Positions 46,082 to 55,391 of a DNA stretch of 64,000 nt are shown here, piece after piece; position 1 is the stretch's first letter, and each line of letters opens with the position of its first letter. The notes under the pieces are model-generated. The model was not told the DNA's origin, did no database searches, and was given only the letters and a program-made list of their open reading frames with translations. The translations under genes and the position numbers were made by a program. Origin of the DNA: Fibrella aestuarina BUZ 2 (GTDB lineage Bacteria; Bacteroidota; Bacteroidia; Cytophagales; Spirosomataceae); contig NC_020054.1 of NCBI RefSeq assembly GCF_000331105.1, positions 5,955,815 to 6,019,814 on the forward strand, given 5' to 3'.

Positions 46082-47740
46082 ATGAATAGACGACACTTCA
46101 TTCAACAGGCAGGGCTCGGATTGGGGGCCTTGTCGCTGGCTAACGTACCTGTGGCCGGCATCCCGGTGATGGGTTACGCCGTTTCGCCCGAACGGCTACT
46201 CGAACCCGGCATTGATGTGGCTGCCAAAAAGCGCCTGTCCGACGTAGCCCTGAATGCCGCCAAGAGCAAAGGCGCGACCTACGCCGACGTGCGCATCGGC
46301 CGTTACTTACAGCAGTACCTGTTTACCCGCGAGAATCGTGTGCAGAGCGTGACCAATGCTGAGAGCTTCGGCGTGGGGGTGAGGGTAATTGCCAACGGCA
46401 CCTGGGGCTTCGCGGCCACCTCCGACGTAACGCCCGACGGCATTGCCAAAGCCGCCCAAACGGCCGTCGCCATCGCCAAGGCCAACGCCCGGTTGCAGAA
46501 AGAACCCGTGCAACTGGCGCCACAGGCGGGTGTGGGCGATGTGAGCTGGAAAACACCCATCAAGCGCAACGCCTTTGAGGTGCCTGTGCAGGAGAAAGTC
46601 GATTTGCTGCTGAAAGTCAACGGGGAGGCCATGAAAAACGGGGCCGCCTTCATGCAGTCCAACCTCTTTTTTATCAACGAACAAAAGTATTTCGCCTCCA
46701 CCGACGGCTCGTACATCGACCAGGACATTCACCGGATCTGGCCAACGTTTACCGCCACCGCTACCGACCGGCAGGCGGGCAAGTTCCAGACCCGCGACGC
46801 CATCAGCTCGCCGATGGGTATGGGCTATGAATACCTCGACGGGTCGGCGTCGGAGAAAATTCCTGGCCCCAACGGGCTCGTTGGCTACCGCAACGGCTAC
46901 GACATGGTGGAAGACGCCATCATGGCCGCCAAACAGGCAAAGGAAAAGCTCACGGCCCGCACCGTGCAGGCGGGTAAATATGATCTGGTACTCGACCCGA
47001 ACCACCTCGGCCTGACGATCCACGAATCGGTAGGCCACCCCACCGAACTCGACCGGGTGCTGGGCTACGAAGCCAACTACGCGGGTACGTCCTTCGCCAC
47101 CCTCGATAAGTGGAAAACCAAAAGCTTCAACTACGGCTCCAAGCTGGTCAACATCGTCGCGGATAAAACCCAGCCCTACACGCTTGGTACGGTTGGCTAC
47201 GACGACGAAGGCGTGCCAGCCAAGCAGTGGGATCTCATTAAAGACGGCGTACTGGTGAACTACCAGGCGATCCGCGATCAGGCCGCGATTATCGGCGAAA
47301 AAGCCTCACACGGCTGCTGCTACGCCGACAACTGGAGCTCGGTACAATTCCAGCGCATGCCCAACGTGTCGCTGAAAGCCGGTACCGAAAAACGGTCGGT
47401 CAACGACATGATCAAGGACGTCGAGAAAGGTATCTACATCATCGGTCGCGGCTCGTATTCCATTGATCAGCAGCGTTATAACTTCCAGTTTGGCGGTCAG
47501 CTCTTCTACGAAATCAAGAACGGTCAGCTGGCCGGGATGCTCAACGACGTGGCTTACCAGTCGAACACCCAGGAGTTCTGGAACTCCTGCGCCCAACTCT
47601 GCGATCAGGACGACTACCGCACCTTCGGCTCGTTCTTCGATGGCAAGGGGCAACCCAGTCAAGTCAGCGCCGTATCGCATGGCTCGGCCACCACACGCTT
47701 CAACGGCGTCAACGTAATCAATACAGGACGGAAAATATAA
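46082..47740 (+). CDS. TldD-type metalloprotease with Tat signal (pair 1)
   Basis: Zinc protease subunit of the TldD/TldE heterodimer family. The 552 residues exceed E. coli TldD (481), partly because of an N-terminal twin-arginine signal (MNRRHFIQQAGLGLGALSL). The zinc motif HExxxHxxE is complete (HESVGHPTE, about 314-322). RNGYDMVEDAIMAAKQAKE lies before it, and SHGCCYADNWSSVQFQRM and VINTGRKI lie near the end. With the signal it should be exported folded, across the Tat system. The tldE-type gene of the pair follows after 145 bases that hold a hairpin. Two more such pairs follow. Confidence 0.9.
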   Translation: MNRRHFIQQAGLGLGALSLANVPVAGIPVMGYAVSPERLLEPGIDVAAKKRLSDVALNAAKSKGATYADVRIGRYLQQYLFTRENRVQSVTNAESFGVGVRVIANGTWGFAATSDVTPDGIAKAAQTAVAIAKANARLQKEPVQLAPQAGVGDVSWKTPIKRNAFEVPVQEKVDLLLKVNGEAMKNGAAFMQSNLFFINEQKYFASTDGSYIDQDIHRIWPTFTATATDRQAGKFQTRDAISSPMGMGYEYLDGSASEKIPGPNGLVGYRNGYDMVEDAIMAAKQAKEKLTARTVQAGKYDLVLDPNHLGLTIHESVGHPTELDRVLGYEANYAGTSFATLDKWKTKSFNYGSKLVNIVADKTQPYTLGTVGYDDEGVPAKQWDLIKDGVLVNYQAIRDQAAIIGEKASHGCCYADNWSSVQFQRMPNVSLKAGTEKRSVNDMIKDVEKGIYIIGRGSYSIDQQRYNFQFGGQLFYEIKNGQLAGMLNDVAYQSNTQEFWNSCAQLCDQDDYRTFGSFFDGKGQPSQVSAVSHGSATTRFNGVNVINTGRKI

Positions 47741-47744
47741 AGAA

Positions 47745-47870
47745 GGCCAGTTGGCTGCGCCGTCATTGGTAGTCATTTGCTCCGCGTCATTTATCGCCAG
47801 TTGCTATTTCTGCGACGAATGACAATGAATGACTCCGAATGACCACCAATGACGGCGAAGCCTAATGACC
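47745..47870. repeat. Hairpin of GTCATT words between tldD1 and tldE1
   Basis: Arms 47745-47777 and 47838-47870 pair at 28 of 33 positions. The arms consist of degenerate heptamers of the form GTCATTN and its complement. Homologous hairpins stand at the same place in pairs 2 and 3. Confidence 0.8.
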
Positions 47871-47885
47871 AAAAATCACTTCACA

Positions 47886-49217
47886 ATGGCAATTCTCTCA
47901 CAAGAAGAAGCAAAACGCATCATCGACAAAGTCTTGAGCTACGCCAAGGCCGACGAGACGGCCGTGAGCCTGAACGGCGGGCGGCGGGGTAACATCCGGT
48001 ACGCCCGTAACTCGGTGTCGACCAGCGGCGAAAGCAACAACATTTCACTGGCGGTCACGTCGGTGTATGGCAAACGGTCAGGGACGGCCACCATCAACGA
48101 ACTTGACGACGCTTCGCTGGAGAAAACGGTTCGTCGGGCCGAAGAAATCGCCCGGCTCGCGCCCGAAAACCCGGAGTACGTACCCATGCTGGGGCCGCAA
48201 ACGTACCTGAAGACCAACCCCTACGCCGAAAGCACCGCCAAAATCGACCCGGCCTACCGGGCGCAGGCCGCATTCGACAGCCTGGACCCCTGCCGCAAAA
48301 AGAACCTGACCGCCGCCGGGTACCTCGAAGATTCGACGGGCTTCAACGCCATTGGCAACAGCAAAGGGCTCTCGGCCTACAACCGCGAAACCTCCGCTGA
48401 ATTTTCGGTGACGGTCCGTACCGCCGACGGGCTGGGTTCGGGCTACGCCACCCGCGACGTAACAGACGTGTCGAAGCTGAACACCCGCGAAGCCACCGAT
48501 ATCGCCATGCAGAAAGCGGCCGCGTCGGTAAACGCGCGCGCCCTGGAACCGGGTAAATACACCGTCATTCTAGAACCGGCCGCGCTGGTCTCCAACACCG
48601 ATGCGTCGCTGCTGGCGGCGATGGTTCGGTCGATGGATGCCCGCAACGCCGACGAAGGGCGTTCGTTCCTGAGCAAGAAAGGGGGCGGCACCCGCCTGGG
48701 CGAGAAGCTCTTCGACGAACGTGTCACCATCTACTCCGACCCGCAGAACCTCGACGTACCCACGGCCGCCTGGACGGGTGACGGTCGGGCGCAGAAGCGC
48801 GTCACCTGGGTGGAGAAGGGCGTGGTCAAAAACATGTCGTATTCACGCTACTGGGCTGAAAAGAAAGGCGTCGAGGCCATCCCGCCCGGCGGCAACTTCA
48901 TCATGGAAGGTGGTACGGCGTCACTGGCCGACATGATCAAGAACACCGAGAAAGGCATTCTGGTGACGCGCCTGTGGTACATCCGCCCCGTCGATCCACA
49001 GACGCTATTGTACACGGGCCTCACCCGCGACGGAACCTTCTACATCGAGAACGGGCAGATCAAATTCCCGGTGAAGAATTTCCGCTTCAACGAGAGCCCG
49101 GTCATCATGCTCAACAACCTCGAAGCGATGGGTAAGCCCGTCCGCGTCGGGGGCAGCCTGGTACCGCCTCTGAAAATCAGAGACTTCACCTTCTCATCGC
49201 TTTCTGACGCTGTGTAA
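47886..49217 (+). CDS. TldE/PmbA-type partner protein (pair 1)
   Basis: A 443-residue TldE/PmbA-like protein, the non-catalytic partner of TldD. No HExxxHxxE motif is present, as expected. It starts MAILSQEEAKRIIDKVLSYA with no signal peptide. Family features are [20 protein letters not shown], the Arg-rich helix [19 protein letters not shown] and the end [21 protein letters not shown] 47886 is preferred to an in-frame ATG seven codons earlier because the same MAIL/MATIL start recurs in the other two copies. Since its partner is Tat-exported, it may leave the cell only when bound to TldD. Confidence 0.88.
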   Translation: MAILSQEEAKRIIDKVLSYAKADETAVSLNGGRRGNIRYARNSVSTSGESNNISLAVTSVYGKRSGTATINELDDASLEKTVRRAEEIARLAPENPEYVPMLGPQTYLKTNPYAESTAKIDPAYRAQAAFDSLDPCRKKNLTAAGYLEDSTGFNAIGNSKGLSAYNRETSAEFSVTVRTADGLGSGYATRDVTDVSKLNTREATDIAMQKAAASVNARALEPGKYTVILEPAALVSNTDASLLAAMVRSMDARNADEGRSFLSKKGGGTRLGEKLFDERVTIYSDPQNLDVPTAAWTGDGRAQKRVTWVEKGVVKNMSYSRYWAEKKGVEAIPPGGNFIMEGGTASLADMIKNTEKGILVTRLWYIRPVDPQTLLYTGLTRDGTFYIENGQIKFPVKNFRFNESPVIMLNNLEAMGKPVRVGGSLVPPLKIRDFTFSSLSDAV

Positions 49218-49224
49218 AACAAGA

Positions 49225-49347
49225 GGAACGCGGAAGCCACTGATCAGAAGGATTCACACGTATTTTTATAAATGATTCTTAAGTGGATTTCATCGAAACA
49301 ATTTAAAAATACGTGTGAATCCTTCTGATCCGCGTCATCCGCGTTCC
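49225..49347. repeat. Long inverted repeat between tldDE pairs 1 and 2
   Basis: Arms 49225-49268 and 49304-49347 pair at 40 of 44 positions, with an uninterrupted inner core of 27 bp. The loop is 35 bases. The sequence is not related to the GTCATT hairpins within the pairs. Confidence 0.93.
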
Positions 49348-49369
49348 CATCCTTTCTCAAAAACTTTCC

Positions 49370-51010
49370 ATGAATCGCAGAGACTTTAACCAAATGTTGG
49401 GCCTGGGGGCGGCCGGCATACTGATGCCCACCCTACCCGCCTTTTCACATACCGTTAGCCCGGAAGCCCTCTTGGAGCCGGGTGTCGACGTGGCCACGAA
49501 GAAACGCCTGGCCGATGCCGGGCTGAACGCGGCCAAAGCGCGCGGCGCCACCTATGCCGACGTGCGCATCGGGCGTTACCTCAATCAGTTTGTCATTACC
49601 CGCGAAAACCGCGTGCAGGGCATCGTCAACACCGAATCCTACGGGGTGGGTATCCGCGTGATCGCCGACGGTTGCTGGGGTTTTGCGGCCGTAGCCAACC
49701 CGAAAGATGAGGCTACCGTAGCCAAAGCCGCCCAAACGGCCGTGGCTATTGCCAAAGCCAACGCCCGGATTCAGACCGAACCTGTGCAGTTGGCCCCACA
49801 AAAAGGCTACGGCGACGTAAGCTGGAAAGCACCCATCAAAAAGAACGCCTTCGAGGTGCCCATCAAGGAGAAAGTCGACCTGCTGCTGGCGGCCAATGCC
49901 GCTGCCATGCAGAATGGAGCCAACTTCGTGAACAACGTGTTGTTTCAGGTCAACGAACAGAAGTACTTCGCCTCGACTGATGGCACGTATTCAGATCAGG
50001 ACATTCACCGCATCGGGCCTAACTTCACGGTAACGGCCGTCGATCCGAAGAATGGCAAGTTCTCGACCCGCAATTCGCTGAGCGCCCCGATGGGCATGGG
50101 CTACGACTACCTGCAAGTCAATCCGGCCGATAAAGTTGGCGGCATCACGACCCGGTATAAAATGGGTTATGACATGCTCGAAGACATTACGGCGGCGGCG
50201 AAACAGGCCAAAGAAAAGCTGAATGCCAAGTCAGTCGAAGCTGGTAAGTACGACCTTGTGCTCGACCCGAGCCACCTCTGGCTGACCATCCACGAGTCGG
50301 TGGGTCACCCGCTTGAGCTCGACCGCGTGCTGGGCTACGAAGCCAACTACGCGGGTACGTCCTTCGCCACCCTCGACAAGCTGAAATCAAAGAATTTTAA
50401 CTACGGTTCGAAGCAAGTCAATCTGGTTGCCGACAAATTGCAGCCGGGTTCACTGGGCGCAGTGGGCTACGACGACGAAGGCGTAGCGACCAAAAAATGG
50501 GATCTGGTGCGGGACGGAACGCTGGTCAATTTCCAGGCCATTCGCGATCAGGCGGCCATTATCGGCGAAAAGGAATCGCACGGCTGCTGCTACGCCGACA
50601 ACTGGAGTTCGGTGCAGTTCCAGCGCATGCCCAATGTATCGCTCGAAGCGGGCAAAACGCCGCTGTCGGTCGAGCAGATGATCAAAGACGTCAAGAAAGG
50701 CATCTACATCATCGGTGATGGCTCGTTCTCGATCGATCAGCAACGGTATAACTTCCAGTTTGGCGGGCAATTGTTCTACGAAATTCAGAATGGCGAGATC
50801 GTGGGCATGCTGAAAGACGTGGCGTATCAGGCCAACACCCAGGAATTCTGGAACTCGTGCGTAGCAGTTTGCGACGAGCGCGACTACCGCCTGGGCGGCG
50901 CGTTCAACGATGGCAAAGGGCAACCCAGCCAGTCGAGCGCCGTTTCACACGGCTCAGCCACCGCCCGTTTCAACGGCGTCAACGTAATCAACACGGCACG
51001 GAAGATATAA
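49370..51010 (+). CDS. TldD-type metalloprotease with Tat signal (pair 2)
   Basis: A 546-residue paralogue of the first tldD. Twin-arginine signal MNRRDFNQMLGLGAAGI ending near PAFS; zinc motif HESVGHPLE at about 307-315; conserved GYEANYAGTSFATLDKLKSK and SHGCCYADNWSSVQFQRM. It is closer by eye to the third copy (shared KKNAFEVPI, DPSHLWLTIHES, RDYRLGGAF) than to the first. Its tldE partner follows after 117 bases with the same type of hairpin. Confidence 0.9.
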   Translation: MNRRDFNQMLGLGAAGILMPTLPAFSHTVSPEALLEPGVDVATKKRLADAGLNAAKARGATYADVRIGRYLNQFVITRENRVQGIVNTESYGVGIRVIADGCWGFAAVANPKDEATVAKAAQTAVAIAKANARIQTEPVQLAPQKGYGDVSWKAPIKKNAFEVPIKEKVDLLLAANAAAMQNGANFVNNVLFQVNEQKYFASTDGTYSDQDIHRIGPNFTVTAVDPKNGKFSTRNSLSAPMGMGYDYLQVNPADKVGGITTRYKMGYDMLEDITAAAKQAKEKLNAKSVEAGKYDLVLDPSHLWLTIHESVGHPLELDRVLGYEANYAGTSFATLDKLKSKNFNYGSKQVNLVADKLQPGSLGAVGYDDEGVATKKWDLVRDGTLVNFQAIRDQAAIIGEKESHGCCYADNWSSVQFQRMPNVSLEAGKTPLSVEQMIKDVKKGIYIIGDGSFSIDQQRYNFQFGGQLFYEIQNGEIVGMLKDVAYQANTQEFWNSCVAVCDERDYRLGGAFNDGKGQPSQSSAVSHGSATARFNGVNVINTARKI

Positions 51011-51014
51011 GAAA

Positions 51015-51109
51015 GGTCATTGGTGGTCATTTATAGTCATTCATTGTCATTCTTTGTATCTGCGACGAATGACAATGAATGACTATAAATGACGCGAAGC
51101 CAAATGACC
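51015..51109. repeat. Hairpin of GTCATT words between tldD2 and tldE2
   Basis: The inner 26 bp are perfectly paired (51026-51051 with 51068-51093) around a 16-base loop. The arms are almost pure GTCATTN heptamers. The loop-side sequence CTGCGACGAATGACAATGAATGACT is nearly that of the pair-1 hairpin. Confidence 0.88.
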
Positions 51110-51127
51110 ACAACTGACGCGAAGCAA

Positions 51128-52492
51128 ATGGCTATACTAACCAAAGAAGAAGCTAAACGCATCACCGACAAGGTGCTCTCGTTTGCCAAAGCCGACGAAA
51201 CCGCGGTGACGTTGAGCGGTGGGCGCACGGGGAACATCCGGTACGCCCGCAATACGGTGTCGACCTCGGGGGAGTCGAACAACATGAGTCTGGCCGTCAC
51301 GTCGGTGTATGGCAAGCGGTCGGGGACGGCCACCATCAACGAGTTTGACGACGCCTCGCTGGAAAAAACCGTTCGCCGGGCCGAAGAGATTGCCCTGCTG
51401 GCGCCCGAAAACCCGGAATACATGCCGATGCTGGGGCCGCAGACGTACCTGGACACCAAGTCGTACGCCGAAAGCACCGCCAAAATTGACCCAACGTACC
51501 GGGCACAAGTGGCCATCGACAGCATCGAGCCCTGCGCCAAGAAAAACCTCACGGCGGCGGGTTACCTGGAGGATACAACCGGGTTTACGGCCATCGCCAA
51601 CAGCAAAGGCCTGTTTGGCTACAACCGTGCCACCAGTGCCGATTTCTCGGTGACGGTGCGTACGGCTGATGGGTTGGGGTCTGGGTACGTGATCCGGGAC
51701 TACAACGACGTGAGTCAGTTCAGCGCAAAGCAGGCCACCGAAATTGCCATGCAAAAGGCCGCCGCATCGGTCAATGCGCGGGCGCTCGAACCGGGCAAGT
51801 ATACCGTGATTCTGGAACCGACGGCCGCGTCTGATTTACTCAACGGACTTTTCTTCGCCCTCGACGCCCGCAACGCCGACGAGGGGCGCTCGTTCCTAAG
51901 CAAAAAGGGGGGCGGCACGCGGCTAGGCGAAAAGCTTTTCGATGAGCGCGTCACCATCTACACCGATCCGCAAAATCTCGACGTACCCGGCTCGCCTTTT
52001 AGTGCGGGCGGTGGTGGTGGCGGAGGCGGCGGTCGCTTCGGCGGCGGTGGCCCCGACGGTCGACCGCAGGTCAAAACAACGTGGGTCGAGAAAGGCGTGG
52101 TCAAGAACATGTCGTATTCACGGTACTGGGCCGAGAAGAAAGGCGTAACGGCTACCCCGCCCCCGTCTAACATCATCATGGCAGGCGGCTCGGCCTCGCT
52201 GGCCGACCTCATCAAGAGCACCGAGAAAGGGATTCTGGTCACCCGGTTCTGGTATATCCGCTCGGTCGACCCGCAAACGCTGCTGTACACGGGCCTCACC
52301 CGCGACGGAACCTTCTACATCGAAAACGGGCAGTTGAAGTTCCCGGTGAAGAATTTCCGCTTCAACGAAAGCCCCGTTATCATGCTCAACAACGTGGAGG
52401 CGCTGGGTAAACCCGTCCGCGCCAACGGCAACCTGATTCCCCCCATGAAGATTCGGGACTTCACGTTCAGCAGCCTGAGCGACGCCGTGTAG
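51128..52492 (+). CDS. TldE/PmbA-type partner protein (pair 2)
   Basis: A 454-residue paralogue of the pair-1 TldE, with no signal peptide ([17 protein letters not shown]). Nearly identical blocks include [20 protein letters not shown] and [20 protein letters not shown]. It differs by a Gly-rich insert of about 20 residues (around 290-310: a run of glycines with Arg, Phe and Pro) in the spot where the other two copies have a short loop. A terminator-like hairpin follows the stop. Confidence 0.88.
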   Translation: MAILTKEEAKRITDKVLSFAKADETAVTLSGGRTGNIRYARNTVSTSGESNNMSLAVTSVYGKRSGTATINEFDDASLEKTVRRAEEIALLAPENPEYMPMLGPQTYLDTKSYAESTAKIDPTYRAQVAIDSIEPCAKKNLTAAGYLEDTTGFTAIANSKGLFGYNRATSADFSVTVRTADGLGSGYVIRDYNDVSQFSAKQATEIAMQKAAASVNARALEPGKYTVILEPTAASDLLNGLFFALDARNADEGRSFLSKKGGGTRLGEKLFDERVTIYTDPQNLDVPGSPFSAGGGGGGGGGRFGGGGPDGRPQVKTTWVEKGVVKNMSYSRYWAEKKGVTATPPPSNIIMAGGSASLADLIKSTEKGILVTRFWYIRSVDPQTLLYTGLTRDGTFYIENGQLKFPVKNFRFNESPVIMLNNVEALGKPVRANGNLIPPMKIRDFTFSSLSDAV

Positions 52493-52500
52493 TTTTGATT

Positions 52501-52544
52501 TACGTACCAGTATTACTTAACAGATACGGTAGGTACGTATTTTT
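52501..52544 (+). terminator. Terminator after tldE2
   Basis: TACGTACC at 52501-52508 pairs with GGTACGTA at 52532-52539, followed by Ts. Starts 8 bases after the stop. Confidence 0.6.
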
Positions 52545-52581
52545 GTCAGCTTCTGGCCTACGAATAGGCCTATGATACCGA

Positions 52582-52640
52582 ATCGCCAACTTGATTAGTC
52601 GTTCGACAAACTCAGCCGGGCTACCCGTCAAGTTGGCGAT
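52582..52640. repeat. Inverted repeat upstream of the zeta-type toxin-antitoxin genes
   Basis: ATCGCCAACTTGA (52582-52594) and TCAAGTTGGCGAT (52628-52640) are perfect reverse complements around a 33-base loop. The right arm ends 15 bases before the antitoxin ATG, a place suited to an autoregulatory site or a hairpin limiting translation. Confidence 0.7.
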
Positions 52641-52655
52641 CCAAAGCAGGTCACC

Positions 52656-52898
52656 ATGAATAGCTTCAACGCTCCGCTTCTGGATGAAAAACCGGCCCAG
52701 TCCATTCTTCCGCTTTATGGCGGGGCTGAAAAGCCACTGGAGAAAATGACGGTCGATGAGTTGGAAGAGGCGGCGTCTCAGGTCTACCGGAAAGTGCGTG
52801 AAGCGGCTTTCAGCCGGGGATTGCCGGTTATCATCAAGCGTAACGGCCAGCTCCTCAAAGAATACGCGGATGGGCATACTGAGCCTTTGCCTTCATGA
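52656..52898 (+). CDS. Small antitoxin-like protein paired with zeta-type toxin
   Basis: An 80-residue, mildly acidic protein encoded directly before a zeta-type kinase gene, with a four-base overlap (ATGA). The C-terminal half (REAAFSRGLPVIIKRNGQLL followed by KEYADG) has the look of small proteins often seen before zeta toxins in Bacteroidota. No DNA-binding motif is evident. The antitoxin role is inferred from position and overlap. Confidence 0.65.
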   Translation: MNSFNAPLLDEKPAQSILPLYGGAEKPLEKMTVDELEEAASQVYRKVREAAFSRGLPVIIKRNGQLLKEYADGHTEPLPS

Positions 52899-53587
52899 AA
52901 CCGTTCTTCTACGTTGTGGCAGGCCCTAACGGAGTTGGTAAATCGACGGCTTCATTTCAGTATTTGCCCGCTGGGGTAGAGCTAATCAACTCCGATGACA
53001 TCGCCCGGCAAATTCGGCAACAGCAAACGCACCAGGAGGTCATTCAACGGCTCACCAACGAAGCAGCCCAGGCGCGGATTCAGCAGCACCTGTCGAAGCG
53101 TGAGCCGTTTGCCGTAGAAACCAACCTACACGACGCCGAAACGTGGCAGTATTTCAAGGCACTGCAACAGACCGGTTACGAATTCCGGTTACTTTTTATT
53201 TGCCTTGACGATCTCCCGATTCTCTATCAGCGCGTCATCAATCGTCATGTACAGGGTGGGCATTTCGTTCGGGACGATGTCATTCGCGGCCGATATGCAG
53301 CGGGGCTTTCCTTGCTCAACCACTTCTTTGCGACACCTGACAACCTTACGCTCCTTGACGCTTCTGACCAGCTACAGGTCGTGTATCAGCGTATCGACGG
53401 TGAAGTCACTATTCAACAAACGCCGCAACCCAACTGGGTGCTCCTCAACCTGGCCGACCATATGACCAACGCCGGTAGTGATGCAACGTTGCCTGCTACA
53501 CCTGCATCCATTGACGAAATCAGAGCCCGCTATCAACAGCAGATGGGCAAAAATCGCCCTGATTTACCTGATAGCCCTATTCACTAG
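52895..53587 (+). CDS. Zeta-toxin family P-loop kinase
   Basis: A 230-residue cytosolic kinase of the zeta-toxin/AAA-like ATPase family. Zeta toxins phosphorylate UDP-N-acetylglucosamine-type sugars in Gram-positive systems; relatives in Bacteroidota are mostly untested. Visible are Walker A (AGPNGVGKST, about 8-17), INSDDIARQIR, the substrate strand FAVETNLHD and the lid-like FICLDDLPILYQRVINRHVQ. It overlaps the antitoxin-like gene by four bases and ends 25 bases before tldD3, so the module is wedged between tldDE pairs 2 and 3. Confidence 0.85.
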   Translation: MKPFFYVVAGPNGVGKSTASFQYLPAGVELINSDDIARQIRQQQTHQEVIQRLTNEAAQARIQQHLSKREPFAVETNLHDAETWQYFKALQQTGYEFRLLFICLDDLPILYQRVINRHVQGGHFVRDDVIRGRYAAGLSLLNHFFATPDNLTLLDASDQLQVVYQRIDGEVTIQQTPQPNWVLLNLADHMTNAGSDATLPATPASIDEIRARYQQQMGKNRPDLPDSPIH

Positions 53588-53612
53588 TATTCGCTAACTC
53601 ACTTCCCAACAC

Positions 53613-55268
53613 ATGAACCGCCGACATTTTGCCAATCTTATGGGCATGGGAACAGCCGGCCTGTTTCTTCCCAGCCAGTTGGCCGCCGCCATTCCTACCC
53701 TTGGCCGCCCCGTTGATGCGGCCGTCCTGCTCGAACGAGGGCTCGACGTGGCCGTAAAAAAACGACTCGCCGATGCTGCCCTCAACACGGCTAAAGCCAA
53801 AGGAGCCACCTACACCGACGTGCGTATTGGCCGCTACCTCAACCAGTTTGTGGTTACCCGCGAAGACAAGGTGCAGAACATTGTCAACACCGAAAGCTAC
53901 GGCATTGGGGTGCGGGTGATTGCCGATGGCTGCTGGGGTTTTGCCGCCATCGTCGACGCCAAAACGGAAGCCGACATGGCCCGCGCTGCCGAACAGGCCG
54001 TTGCCATTGCCAAGGCCAACGCCCGCCTGCTCAAGCAGCCGGTGCAACTGGCGCCGCAACAGGGCTATGGCGAGGTGAACTGGAAAACGCCCATCCAGAA
54101 AAACGCCTTCGAAGTGCCCATTGCCGAGAAAGTCGATTTGCTGCTGGGCGTGAACGCCGCCGCCATGAAAAACGGGGCCAACTACGTCAATTCGGTCATG
54201 TTTCTGGTCAATGAGCAGAAGTACATCGCCACCAGTGACGGCACTTACGCCGACCAGGACGTGCACCGGATCTGGCCCATTTTCAACGTAACCAGCATCG
54301 ACCAGAAATCGGGTAAGTTCGAGACGCGGCAGGCGCTGAGCGCGCCGTCGGGGATGGGCTACGAATACGTCCAAACCAACCCCGCCGACAAAGTCACGGG
54401 CGTGACCACCCGCTACAACAAGGGCTACGACATGCTCGAAGACGTGATTGCCGCCGCCCAGCAGACCAAAGAGAAGCTGTCGGCCAAATCGGTCGAGGCG
54501 GGCAAATACGATCTGGTGCTCGACCCGAGCAATCTGTGGCTAACCATTCACGAGTCGGTGGGCCACCCGCTTGAGCTCGACCGCGTGCTGGGCTACGAGG
54601 CGAACTTCGCAGGTACGTCGTTCGCCACGCTTGATAAGTGGCAATCGAAGAATTTCAACTACGGGAGCAAGATCGTCAACCTCTTCGCCGATAAGCTGCA
54701 ACCCGGTTCGCTTGGTGCCGTGGGCTACGACGACGAGGGCGTCAAAACCAAACAATGGGACCTGGTGAAGGATGGCGTGCTGGTCAACTACCAGGCCATC
54801 CGCGATCAGGCCGCGATTATCGGCGAAAAGGAATCGCACGGCTGCTGCTACGCCGATTCGTGGGGTACGGTGCAGTTTCAGCGAATGCCCAATGTCTCGC
54901 TGGCCGCCGGTAAAACGCCGCTGTCGGTACAGGACATGATCAAGGATGTGAAAAAGGGCATCTACATCGTGGGCGACGGTTCGTTCTCGATTGATCAGCA
55001 GCGGTATAACTTCCAGTTTGGCGGGCAGTTGTTCTACGAAATCAAGAATGGCGAAATCGCAGGGATGCTGAAAGACGTGGCCTACCAATCGAACACGCAG
55101 GAATTCTGGAATTCGTGCGCGGCCATCTGCGACGAGCGCGACTATCGCCTCGGCGGTTCCTTCTTCGACGGCAAAGGGCAACCCAGCCAGTCGAGCTCGG
55201 TATCGCACGGCTCGGCCACCACGCGCTTCAACGGCGTCAATGTGATCAATACAGCACGGAAAATATAA
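53613..55268 (+). CDS. TldD-type metalloprotease with Tat signal (pair 3)
   Basis: A 551-residue third tldD paralogue. Tat signal MNRRHFANLMGMGTAGLF ending near LAAA; zinc motif HESVGHPLE at about 312-320; SHGCCYADSWGTVQFQRM. It begins only 25 bases after the zeta-type gene, without a visible promoter between, so it may be co-transcribed with the toxin-antitoxin module. Its partner gene lies 123 bases on, again past a GTCATT hairpin. Confidence 0.9.
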   Translation: MNRRHFANLMGMGTAGLFLPSQLAAAIPTLGRPVDAAVLLERGLDVAVKKRLADAALNTAKAKGATYTDVRIGRYLNQFVVTREDKVQNIVNTESYGIGVRVIADGCWGFAAIVDAKTEADMARAAEQAVAIAKANARLLKQPVQLAPQQGYGEVNWKTPIQKNAFEVPIAEKVDLLLGVNAAAMKNGANYVNSVMFLVNEQKYIATSDGTYADQDVHRIWPIFNVTSIDQKSGKFETRQALSAPSGMGYEYVQTNPADKVTGVTTRYNKGYDMLEDVIAAAQQTKEKLSAKSVEAGKYDLVLDPSNLWLTIHESVGHPLELDRVLGYEANFAGTSFATLDKWQSKNFNYGSKIVNLFADKLQPGSLGAVGYDDEGVKTKQWDLVKDGVLVNYQAIRDQAAIIGEKESHGCCYADSWGTVQFQRMPNVSLAAGKTPLSVQDMIKDVKKGIYIVGDGSFSIDQQRYNFQFGGQLFYEIKNGEIAGMLKDVAYQSNTQEFWNSCAAICDERDYRLGGSFFDGKGQPSQSSSVSHGSATTRFNGVNVINTARKI

Positions 55269-55272
55269 GGGA

Positions 55273-55374
55273 GGTCAGTTGGCTTCGCCGTCATTGGTGG
55301 TCATTCATTGTCATTTGTAGCCGATACAATGAATGACTACCAATGACCATCAATGACGGCGAAGCCAACTGACC
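55273..55374. repeat. Hairpin of GTCATT words between tldD3 and tldE3
   Basis: Arms 55273-55305 and 55342-55374 pair at 32 of 33 positions. The right side carries one more GTCATT unit than the left, as if a heptamer had been gained or lost. Confidence 0.9.
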
Positions 55375-55391
55375 ACAAATTACTTTCTTCA

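Noticed and set aside
51990..52060. Glycine run in TldE2 as a frameshift
   Set aside because: The frame is kept on both sides and the flanking sequence aligns with the other two copies, so an in-frame repeat insertion explains it.
52500..52877. A minus-strand frame of 125 residues across the antitoxin-like gene
   Set aside because: It overlaps the plus-strand gene completely, resembles no family I know, and the plus-strand gene has the four-base overlap with the zeta-type gene expected of a module.
47745..55374. GTCATT hairpins as a CRISPR array or insertion-sequence ends
   Set aside because: The units are 7 bases, degenerate and arranged as arms of hairpins, with no spacers, no transposase gene and no target duplications visible.
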